From Rhodoferax sediminis (GTDB lineage Bacteria; Pseudomonadota; Gammaproteobacteria; Burkholderiales; Burkholderiaceae_C), in contig NZ_CP035503.1 in the NCBI RefSeq assembly GCF_006970865.1, forward strand, positions 1,997,001 through 2,061,000: DNA of 64,000 nt. Direction: 5' to 3'. How positions within the stretch are numbered: position 1 is the stretch's first letter; every line of letters starts with the position of its first letter. The notes under the pieces were generated by a model, which saw only the letters and a program-made list of their open reading frames with translations, did no database searches and was not told the DNA's origin. The position numbers were made by a program, and so were the translations under genes. This document shows positions 54,054-60,396 of the stretch, one piece after another.

Positions 54054-55628
54054 TCATCCTGCCCGCCCGGACATCATGGAAAATATGATCATCCCGGCAA
54101 CAAAAGTTGCAACCAGCCCGCCTGAAGCGCCCAGGAACTTCTTTAAATCGGACTTTTCCTGTCGTGCCTCCGAGTCGTCCATGACCATCGAGACAACACC
54201 CACCAATGGCAAGCCTACCGCCTCCCTCAAGGAGCGAGCATCGTAAAAGACGGCTCGCAACTGGCTGGCGATAAAGGTGACTGCAAGCCCGGCACCCAAT
54301 GCCGCCAGCAGCGCCAGAGGCAGCAGCAGCAGACGGTTGGGCGCCACCGGTTTGGGAGAGGCGCGTGGTGGATCAATCAAACGAAAGTCTGCGACGCCTG
54401 CGGCATTGTCCAAATCACCCGATAAGGAGGCCGACTCCCTTCGGGCCACAAGATCGTTGTAGTGCTTTTTATTAATGTCGTAATTACGGTTCAACTGGGC
54501 ATACTCAGCCTCAATTTCCGGCGCTGTTTTCATCATGTTGCGCGCCCGACTGAACCGCGCCTCATATTCCGCCACTCTGGCTCGCAAGGCAGCAACCTGT
54601 ACCTCCGATGTGGCCAGCAGACGGTTGAGCTCCTGATAAGCCAGGCTGTTGCTGGATACCGGTGCCGGATTCGCCATTGCAGCTTTCCGCAATTCGTCTA
54701 CCCTCTTTTTCTTTTCAGCTTCCAGTTCAGCAATGAGTCGCCTGGCTGCGATCACGTCGGGATGCTGTTCGGTAAAACGCTGCAACAGATCATCAAGGCT
54801 GTGCTTCTGCGCCTCGATTCTCTTGTCTAGCTCAGGAGTGGCAATTGACATGGCGGATTCCTGTAACAGGCTGCGCGATGTGATATCGGCGTTCTGCGCT
54901 TGTTCTGCCTGCAATTGTTGCCTGGCCGCGTCACGCGCGTTCTCGGCCTCACGCAAATCGAGCCGGGCCTGACTCAATTGAGCGCTCACGGCACTGAGCT
55001 GGCCGGCCATGTCGGTACCGTCGGCACTCTGCAACTCGATATTGCGGAGTTTGAATTCCTTCAGGCGCGACTCGGCCTCTTCGAGCTTGGCCAGGTAGGT
55101 TTTGATTTGCTCGTCGATGAACTGCTTGGCCGTGTTGGAGTCCTTGCGTGTGTCCCCCAATCGTGATTCCACAAAAATGGACACCAGTGACTGGACCACC
55201 TTCTTTGCCTTCTCGGGGCTGGTATCGCGGTACGACAGCACATAAAGGTTGTCCTGGCCGACATTGTTGATTTGAAGGTTTTTCATCAGGCTGTCAATCA
55301 GCGCATCCTGTGCGGCCTTGGACTGGGTTTTCAGGTCCAGGTCGGCCATGCGTACCAGCTTTTCAACGTTGGGACGGCTGATCAGCGTACGACTTAGCAT
55401 CATCACTTGCTGCTCGACGTTGGGCTGCACCGCCAGGCCCGACATCAAGGGTTTCAGGATGGACTGCGTGTCCACAAAAATGCGGGCCGATGCCTCATAT
55501 TTGTCAGGTACCGACAGCACCACGAAAGCACCGATCGCAGTGACCACCCACGCAACCAGCAGGCCCAGCCAGCGATACTTCCACATACCCCTGGCAGCGG
55601 TAAATACTTGGCGAATCAACTCATCCAT
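54054..55628 (-). CDS. XrtA system polysaccharide chain-length determinant (Wzz-like)
   Basis: 524 residues. A transmembrane helix near residues 21-40 (GLLVAWVVTAIGAFVVL), a long periplasmic coiled-coil region (about 150-400, with an Ala-rich heptad pattern), and a second proline-rich membrane segment near residues 430-455 preceded by DPPRASPKPVAPNR. This is the Wzz/PCP architecture of TIGR03007-like proteins. It sets polymer length and recruits the kinase. A third hydrophobic stretch lies at the very end. Confidence 0.92.
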   Translation of the reverse strand: MDELIRQVFTAARGMWKYRWLGLLVAWVVTAIGAFVVLSVPDKYEASARIFVDTQSILKPLMSGLAVQPNVEQQVMMLSRTLISRPNVEKLVRMADLDLKTQSKAAQDALIDSLMKNLQINNVGQDNLYVLSYRDTSPEKAKKVVQSLVSIFVESRLGDTRKDSNTAKQFIDEQIKTYLAKLEEAESRLKEFKLRNIELQSADGTDMAGQLSAVSAQLSQARLDLREAENARDAARQQLQAEQAQNADITSRSLLQESAMSIATPELDKRIEAQKHSLDDLLQRFTEQHPDVIAARRLIAELEAEKKKRVDELRKAAMANPAPVSSNSLAYQELNRLLATSEVQVAALRARVAEYEARFSRARNMMKTAPEIEAEYAQLNRNYDINKKHYNDLVARRESASLSGDLDNAAGVADFRLIDPPRASPKPVAPNRLLLLPLALLAALGAGLAVTFIASQLRAVFYDARSLREAVGLPLVGVVSMVMDDSEARQEKSDLKKFLGASGGLVATFVAGMIIFSMMSGRAG

Positions 55629-55706
55629 CGGATCAAGTCCTTGCAGTCAGGGTGCGGCGCTGCAATACCTTCGTCAAGCGAAGCAGCAAACAGAAGAATG
55701 CCAACC

Positions 55707-56342
55707 TTAAAACCACCCTTGCGGAATGATCAGGATGTCGCCTGGCTTCATTTCAACATTGGCAGATATGTCGCCGCGCTTGATGAGATCTTTGAGCCGT
55801 ACTGAATATCGCTTGTTGTTCTCGGACGCACGTGTAATGGAAGCACTATTGCCGGCAGCGAAGTCGGTCAGGCCACCCACCGCGATCATGACGTCCAGCA
55901 CGGTCATGTGTTGCTTGTAAGGCAGCGTCTGGGGTTTTGCCGCCTCGCCAATTACCCGTATTTGCTGGCTGTACGGGCCCACAAAACTGGTAACAATGAC
56001 GGTAACGACGGGGTCACGTACGACTTTTCCCAGCGCCTTCTCGATGTCCCGGGCAATTTCCTGGGAAGTTTTGCCTTGTGCAACAAGCTCATCGACCAAT
56101 GGGGTCGAGATTTTTCCATCCGGGCGGACCGGAACCGAGAGGGAAAGCTCGGGATTGCGCCAGACAATAATATTGAGCACGTCGCCAGGCCCCACAACAT
56201 AGTTGTAATCCGGGGTGGCCGCGTCGACCGGTGCGGGCGGAAAAGCGGTTGAAAAACCAGCACACGCAGACAGCACGCTGGCAAGCGCGCCCAGCAACGC
56301 CCAGCGAAACACAGTCGTGGTAGCGATCGAAAAGCTTTTCAC
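55707..56342 (-). CDS. XrtA system polysaccharide export lipoprotein (Wza-like)
   Basis: 211 residues from GTG 56342, with GGGAGA eight bases upstream. The signal peptide ends in the lipobox LSAC near residue 27, so it is an outer-membrane lipoprotein. The poly-export domain has VVGPGDVLNIIVWRNPELS near residue 50 and SLBB-like repeats with QIRVIGEAAKP and MKPGDILIIPQGWF. It forms the export channel for the polymer. First gene of the 18-gene operon that runs to 32725. Confidence 0.92.
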   Translation of the reverse strand: MKSFSIATTTVFRWALLGALASVLSACAGFSTAFPPAPVDAATPDYNYVVGPGDVLNIIVWRNPELSLSVPVRPDGKISTPLVDELVAQGKTSQEIARDIEKALGKVVRDPVVTVIVTSFVGPYSQQIRVIGEAAKPQTLPYKQHMTVLDVMIAVGGLTDFAAGNSASITRASENNKRYSVRLKDLIKRGDISANVEMKPGDILIIPQGWF

Positions 56343-56390
56343 AGCGTATCTCCCAATAAAAGATGCAACCAGACGGCAACACGAGTTGCG

Positions 56391-56418
56391 ACTATATAAC
56401 AGTTGCCAGCGCCGTCAG
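56391..56418 (-). promoter_or_regulatory. Possible sigma-70 promoter of the exopolysaccharide operon
   Basis: On the minus strand CTGACG (56413-56418), a 16-bp spacer and TATAGT (56391-56396) lie about 50 bp upstream of the wza-like GTG. The local sequence is AT-rich compared with the surroundings. No sigma-54 motif was found here. Confidence 0.4.
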
Positions 56419-56522
56419 CGCAAAACGGTGCTTCGCTCGATCAGAGGTGCGAAATGCGTCACTATTTCACATTTTTAGTGTATCTATCTTGGGTTTGAAT
56501 TCGATGACAACGCCTGTTGACC

Positions 56523-56669
56523 ATGCGCGTAGTTCATGCTTGCGGCGCATGGCCGACGGCCCCGGCGGCGCAGGCGATGGAGTTCATGCGGCAGTATCCG
56601 GCGCAGGAATTTGTGACTGCAGTTCCTCGATCGGGTGTCGAAAACCACTGGATATTCGACCGCGTCTAA
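56523..56669 (+). CDS. Hypothetical small protein, 48 residues
   Basis: ATG 56523 to TAA 56667-56669. The peptide has one Cys, two Trp and charged/aromatic content (EFMRQYPAQEF, ENHWIFDRV), which looks more like real protein than random translation. No ribosome-binding site is obvious and no family is recognised. It sits on the chromosomal side of the tRNA-Asn element, divergent from the exopolysaccharide operon and just before the tRNA's terminator. It may be a remnant of a longer gene. The surrounding 56343-56728 stretch has no other gene. Confidence 0.3.
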   Translation: MRVVHACGAWPTAPAAQAMEFMRQYPAQEFVTAVPRSGVENHWIFDRV

Positions 56670-56675
56670 CAAAAA

Positions 56676-56706
56676 AAAGCCCGCTATTCAAAAAATAGCG
56701 GGCTTT
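56676..56706 (-). terminator. Stranded intrinsic terminator of tRNA-Asn
   Basis: AAAGCCCGCTATT and AATAGCGGGCTTT form a perfect 13-bp stem. On the minus strand it is followed by eight T. It lies 22 bp beyond the left attachment repeat in the tRNA's direction, so before insertion it closed the tRNA-Asn transcript. Confidence 0.85.
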
Positions 56707-56728
56707 CAAGTGCTTGTGCGGCTTGTAG

Positions 56729-56738
56729 TGGCTCCTCG
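56729..56738. repeat. Left attachment repeat of the tRNA-Asn element
   Basis: TGGCTCCTCG, identical to the last bases of the tRNA-Asn gene including encoded CCA (61972-61981). After it the sequences differ. Confidence 0.7.
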
Positions 56739-56817
56739 TCACGTGCGATGCTGAGAACTGGGAGTTAGGGTTTTCCATTACTTGACAATTGGCTGCCGCG
56801 CCACCGTAGGCGTGGTA

Positions 56818-56919
56818 GCTTGTCCACAAAATCCACAGGCCGAAGGCCCGGCGACCCCCCGGAGCTTCGCTCACTCAGGGGGTGGGAGCCGGGGAACCTG
56901 TGGAGGCTTGTGGGCAAGC
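56818..56919. repeat. Large imperfect inverted repeat near the left end of the element
   Basis: The 22-base arm at 56818-56839 (GCTTGTCCAC ... CCACAGG) pairs with 56897-56919 (CCTGTGGAGG ... GGCAAGC). An inner CCCGGCGACCCCC / GGGGGTGGGAGCCGGG extends the structure to about 100 nt. It lies between the attachment repeat and the TIR-like stop; the whole stretch 56739-56991 has no gene. It could be a terminator, a recombination accessory site or an origin. Confidence 0.65.
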
Positions 56920-56991
56920 GAGGTGAAATGCGGAGGTGATTCGCCCACGTCGGGCCTTGCCACGTTCCTGACTTCCAGAAGGTTTTACCCT

Positions 56992-58155
56992 CTACCTGAA
57001 CTGGCTGAAGGTTTTGAGCAACTTCATGGTCGATTCATAGTCGAGCTTGTCACCCTCAAACTCACACCGGTACAGGCCTTGCAGATTTGATGGCAAGGAA
57101 ACGCCTTTTTCCACCAGGAGGATCATCCGTTTCCCGTATAACGCCATGGCGGCACCGATTTCGATCAGGACGTTGTCGTTGAGTTTCACGTGCTCAAGGC
57201 CATCCTTGTCGGTGTACTTTCCTTCGGCTCCCACGTGAAGGACGCCGGCAGCGCAAGAACGCATGTCTTCGAAAACCTTTTCGGGAACGGGTATGGCCGT
57301 GGCCTCGCGTTCGACCGAAACAACTGGCTCAAAACTACCAAATGTCAGAAGCTCCTTTATTTGAGCGACTATCGCTCGCTGCTTCCCATGAGTGATGAAC
57401 ACCCGGTTACCTTTGGCGTCGAAGGTTTGTTGGGCTGGGAGGCCTGTGGGCGGGGGCGACCCGGCCGACGAACTGAGGGCGGACTCTTCCTCCGTTGGCA
57501 AGGTGTTGCTTGAATCTGCGCCAGCGGACCGATCACTGAGGTCTAGCGTGGCGGCAGGCCTGGGTACGCCCGGGGAGTCGAGGTTAACAAATGGCCCGGT
57601 TGGAGTATCGCGAATGATTCCAGCGTAAGTACCGTTGGCCTTAATTATTTCGATCGCAAGGTTCGTCCTATCGCTTGGGAGGCCAAGCGACTTCAGAACG
57701 TTTACGGCGATGACGTCGCTGGGAAGCTTTGCGCGGCGATACTTCTCGAAGAATTCCCGCAATAGGCGCGGCTTTAGAATCGCTTCACGGCGAGCGACGA
57801 TATCTTCGCCTTCGGCCTCTGGAGCGACTAGTTTTTTGCCAAGCGGAGTGAGCTTCATGACGCTTGCATTGATGCCGCCGTCTGTTAGTCCGTACGCAAT
57901 TGAGGCGCCGCTCAGCGTTTGCCAGCTGCTGCTTGTAGGACTAATCCCCAAGGAGAGCGCAACGTCTGGAGGGGACCCCGAATCTCCAGCAAAATCATCG
58001 ACGAGAGCAGATGCGATCCTCTGCGCCTGTTGAAGAGTTGCTTGCGGAAAATCGGCCTGCCTAAAATAGACACGTTTTTCTTCAACCTTTGCCGGCGCGA
58101 CTTTAGTAGTGGATTTCTTCAAAGTCTTCGTCGGCATGTCCTTCTTTTGTCCCAT
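56992..58155 (-). CDS. TIR-like domain protein (PF10137-type) with winged-helix-like N-terminus
   Basis: 387 residues from ATG 58155, which has GGGGAG six bases upstream. A Lys-rich start (1-28) is followed by a winged-helix-like region (about 30-185) with VMKLTPLGKKLV and ARREAILKPRLLREFFEKY. A low-complexity Ser/Pro linker spans about 195-245, and a TIR-like domain covers 251-387. The latter opens with RVFITHGK and has NVLIEIGAAMALYGKRM with Glu332 at the usual catalytic place. Proteins of this class are predicted nucleotide-binding or NAD-cleaving effectors in anti-phage systems. No cyclase or sensor gene is adjacent, so it would act alone. Cargo of the tRNA-Asn element. Confidence 0.75.
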   Translation of the reverse strand: MGQKKDMPTKTLKKSTTKVAPAKVEEKRVYFRQADFPQATLQQAQRIASALVDDFAGDSGSPPDVALSLGISPTSSSWQTLSGASIAYGLTDGGINASVMKLTPLGKKLVAPEAEGEDIVARREAILKPRLLREFFEKYRRAKLPSDVIAVNVLKSLGLPSDRTNLAIEIIKANGTYAGIIRDTPTGPFVNLDSPGVPRPAATLDLSDRSAGADSSNTLPTEEESALSSSAGSPPPTGLPAQQTFDAKGNRVFITHGKQRAIVAQIKELLTFGSFEPVVSVEREATAIPVPEKVFEDMRSCAAGVLHVGAEGKYTDKDGLEHVKLNDNVLIEIGAAMALYGKRMILLVEKGVSLPSNLQGLYRCEFEGDKLDYESTMKLLKTFSQFR

Positions 58156-58274
58156 CTTGTCTCCCCTAGTTACCGATCTGCTGGACGGGTGCGAATGCCC
58201 CATCCCCCCGTTCAAGTAACACGGGGGGCTATAAATACAAAGCACACATATTAAGGCGTTTGTTACGTCCTGTC

Positions 58275-58345
58275 ATCCCCGGCCCCCCAGCGGCTGGTGG
58301 GGGGCCGGCGCAAGCCGACACCAGCCAGCCGATGGGGCCGGGGAT
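58275..58345. other. Nested palindromes, candidate replication origin of the element
   Basis: CCGGCCCCCCA (58279-58289) pairs perfectly with TGGGGGGCCGG (58298-58308). An outer ATCCCCGGCCCC (58275-58286) pairs with GGGGCCGGGGAT (58334-58345), so the two stems compete. The site lies in the divergent gap between the TIR-like gene and the Rep-side genes. Such structures are typical of rolling-circle origins, but a transcription terminator or operator is possible. Confidence 0.45.
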
Positions 58346-58367
58346 AGGTAGGGTTGCAAAGTACCCC

Positions 58368-58394
58368 TTGATGGGTTATCGTTACCCCCTGCAA
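58368..58394 (+). promoter_or_regulatory. First copy of a duplicated promoter-like motif
   Basis: TTGATGGGTTATCGTTACC, followed by CCCTGCAAGC, lies about 45 bp upstream of the 129-residue ORF. The same pattern (TTGAYGGGKTAT...TACC) recurs at 58818 upstream of the Rep gene, suggesting shared control. Confidence 0.4.
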
Positions 58395-58412
58395 GCTTTA
58401 CTGGTGCACCAC

Positions 58413-58802
58413 ATGCCACTTACCCCTGCAGAAGTTCGCAAGAACCTCCATGCACTTGCTCCCTACAGTCGCCAACGGGCCGAGCAACTCCAAGACGTTG
58501 CGTACAAAGCCATCGCCCGATACACCGGGACGTTCGACGAACTGGAAGCGGCGCTCGGGCTGCTGCAAATTGGGGACCATATCGGCTGGAAGCCACTGGT
58601 GCTCATTCACAACAAGCGCACGATCCGCAAATACGAGGAAGTCCTCGATATCAACATCCGGGAGTTCTTCCCGGCGGAAGGCCCCAGTGCCCACCGTTCG
58701 CTCGGCTACAAGATTGCCAAGAAGATCGGCAACTTCTGGAAAGCCGTGAGCGGCGAAGTCAAGGATGACGAACTCAAGGCCCAGCGACGCTCGATGTCAT
58801 AG
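58413..58802 (+). CDS. Hypothetical protein of the element, 129 residues
   Basis: From MPLTPAEVRKNL; the frame is open upstream but runs through the palindromes, so I chose this ATG. The protein is helical and basic, with LAPYSRQRAEQLQDVAYKAIARY near residue 14 and IREFFPAEGPSAHRSLGYKIAKKIG near residue 80. No known domain or catalytic motif is recognised and no membrane segment is seen. It precedes the Rep gene and has a similar promoter motif. It may be a replication accessory or DNA-binding protein; that is inference from position and charge. Confidence 0.6.
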   Translation: MPLTPAEVRKNLHALAPYSRQRAEQLQDVAYKAIARYTGTFDELEAALGLLQIGDHIGWKPLVLIHNKRTIRKYEEVLDINIREFFPAEGPSAHRSLGYKIAKKIGNFWKAVSGEVKDDELKAQRRSMS

Positions 58803-58817
58803 GGGTACATAAAACCC

Positions 58818-58846
58818 TTGACGGGGTATTGAGTACCGCCTAGCAT
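58818..58846 (+). promoter_or_regulatory. Promoter of the Rep operon, second copy of the duplicated motif
   Basis: -35 TTGACG (58818-58823), a 17-bp spacer and -10 TAGCAT (58841-58846), about 100 bp before the Rep ATG. The spacer contains GGGTATTGAGTACC, the part shared with the copy at 58368. Confidence 0.5.
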
Positions 58847-58948
58847 TCAGGGTATGTATTACCCCTATCTTGTTCCTGTCTATCGGCAAGCCATTTTTTC
58901 CCTGTGCGGGTCGGGGCCGGTGTATGCGTTTCCGGTGAGGTGTGAGCC

Positions 58949-60016
58949 ATGAAGCTCCTGCTTTCCGGCCTCGATACCGTCGAATGCGCCTACTACCTGC
59001 GCTCGGGTTGCATCAGCAATCTCGACTTCGCGGCCCTGAGAGAGCGCCGGGAAGCCCATCGCGAGTCCAAGTCCCGCGACCCGCTGGTGATCGAGCTGGG
59101 CGGCACCGAATTCATGCTGTTGCCCAACGGCACCAAATCCGGCTATCCCTTCGTCATCTCAAATCAGCACTGCACCATCCAGTTCGGGGAATTCAACGAT
59201 CCCAGCTTCTTCGTCACCTACCGCAGTCTTGCGCTGTGGCACCAAGGTGCACGGGCCCTGCACGAAGGTTTCCTGAGTTGGGCCGGTTCCCTAGGCTTCG
59301 TGCCCGTGCGCCCCGAAGGCGTGTCGCGCTGCGACTTCGCGTTCGACTTCCACCTGCCGACCGTTGACTTCGACGAGGACAGCTTCGTCACTGTCGCCGA
59401 GAAGGACAGCCAGCACCGCAAGAATGGCGAAGTCCAGACCTTCACCTTTGGCCGTGATGAAGTCGTGTTGCGCGTGTACAACAAGTCCGCTGAGGTCGAG
59501 GAATCCAGCGGCAAATACTGGCTGCATCCCCTGTGGCAAGGGCAGACCGAGAACGTCTGGCGGGTCGAGTGGCAAGTGCGCAAGGAAACGCTGAAACGCT
59601 TTGGCCTGCGCACCTTCGATGCCCTGTTCGACGGCTATGGCGATGTGCTGCGCTATCTGGTGAGCGAACACACCAGCCTGCGCGTCAAGTCCGAGGACGG
59701 CAATCGTTCCCGCTGGCCCGTGCATTCCCTATGGGTCATGCTTGCCGAGCACATCGACCAGCTACCGGCCCAAGGCGTGTATCGCGAACTCGATGCACGC
59801 GCCCAGCTCGATGAAACGCTGATCCGCATGGCGATCAGCATGGAGGGCTATCTCAAGAAGGTGGCGGCCATCGAGTGCCTGAAGGAGGGCCGTCCCATGC
59901 TCTCGCAAGGCCAAACCATTGACCGCCTCATTCCCCTGCTGGAAAAGGTGCACAACGGTTTGACCTGGCGCAGTGATGTGCAGCGGCGCATCGATCAATT
60001 GAGGATCGGGGCATGA
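58949..60016 (+). CDS. Replication initiator, Rep_trans / RstA-like
   Basis: 355 residues from ATG 58949. Features include SRCDFAFDFHL near residue 128, VVLRVYNKSAEVEE near residue 171 and VWRVEWQVRKETLKRFGLRTFDAL near residue 198. The pattern Y-N-K-S then R-x-E-x-Q-x-R-K is that of rolling-circle initiators of the Rep_trans/phage replication protein group (CTX-phi RstA type). It should nick the origin through a tyrosine and start circular replication of the excised element. It overlaps the next ORF by ATGA. The family call rests on these motifs only. Confidence 0.6.
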   Translation: MKLLLSGLDTVECAYYLRSGCISNLDFAALRERREAHRESKSRDPLVIELGGTEFMLLPNGTKSGYPFVISNQHCTIQFGEFNDPSFFVTYRSLALWHQGARALHEGFLSWAGSLGFVPVRPEGVSRCDFAFDFHLPTVDFDEDSFVTVAEKDSQHRKNGEVQTFTFGRDEVVLRVYNKSAEVEESSGKYWLHPLWQGQTENVWRVEWQVRKETLKRFGLRTFDALFDGYGDVLRYLVSEHTSLRVKSEDGNRSRWPVHSLWVMLAEHIDQLPAQGVYRELDARAQLDETLIRMAISMEGYLKKVAAIECLKEGRPMLSQGQTIDRLIPLLEKVHNGLTWRSDVQRRIDQLRIGA

Positions 60017-60252
60017 GGCTGCAGGACGTCTTGTTCGCGGCGATCAACGCCCGAAAGAACAGGGCGCTGAGAGTGGCAAAAGCGGCGCTGCCGGACTCTC
60101 AATTCTGGGCGTTCCGGGGTTTGTTTCTGGATGAGTTTGGCCAAAATGGACTGGAACGGGAAGTGGAGCGGATCGTGGCCGACTATGAAAAGCTGAGTGG
60201 CAAGGACACGGGCAGGCCGATACATGCAGGAAAGGAGGTGCCCCATGATTGA
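60013..60252 (+). CDS. Hypothetical protein of the element, 79 residues
   Basis: ATG 60013 overlaps the Rep stop (ATGA), so it is translated by coupling. The protein is small, charged and helical (FAAINARKNRALRVAKAAL, then EREVERIVADYEKL), with no transmembrane segment and no known domain. Its end contains a very strong ribosome-binding site (AAAGGAGG) for the following small ORF. It probably belongs to the replication or regulation module, but no function can be assigned. Confidence 0.55.
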   Translation: MRLQDVLFAAINARKNRALRVAKAALPDSQFWAFRGLFLDEFGQNGLEREVERIVADYEKLSGKDTGRPIHAGKEVPHD

Positions 60253-60392
60253 ACAAAACCCAATCCGAACTGATCGTCGATTGCGATCTGGACGCAGACT
60301 TGCCTTTGCTGCCTGCTGAGTTGAAACTGGTGCAGGAACTGCTGCCCGAGTTGGTCAAGGACGTGCTCTGGCTGCAAGACGATAAGGAGTAA
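60249..60392 (+). CDS. Small acidic ORF, 47 residues, TTG start
   Basis: TTG 60249 overlaps the preceding stop and lies 11 bases after GGAGG. The peptide is strongly acidic and leucine-rich (LIVDCDLDADLPLLPAELK, then ELLPELVKDVLWLQDDKE). It ends 4 bases before the recombinase ATG and supplies that gene's AAGGAG. The ATG at 60245 is better spaced but opens only a 24-residue arginine-rich frame. Position and composition support a real coupled gene, possibly a regulator of the recombinase. Confidence 0.45.
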   Translation: MNKTQSELIVDCDLDADLPLLPAELKLVQELLPELVKDVLWLQDDKE

Positions 60393-60396
60393 AAAA

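Noticed and set aside
56343..56480. Sigma-54 promoter for the exopolysaccharide operon
   Set aside because: No GG-N10-GC pair with the right neighbours was found on the minus strand; a weak sigma-70 pattern fits better.
56818..56919. Integron attC site
   Set aside because: The arms lack the R'/R'' core sites and no tyrosine integron integrase is present.
56992..58155. CBASS or Pycsar operon
   Set aside because: The TIR-like protein has no nucleotide cyclase or ancillary gene beside it, so only a stand-alone effector is supported.
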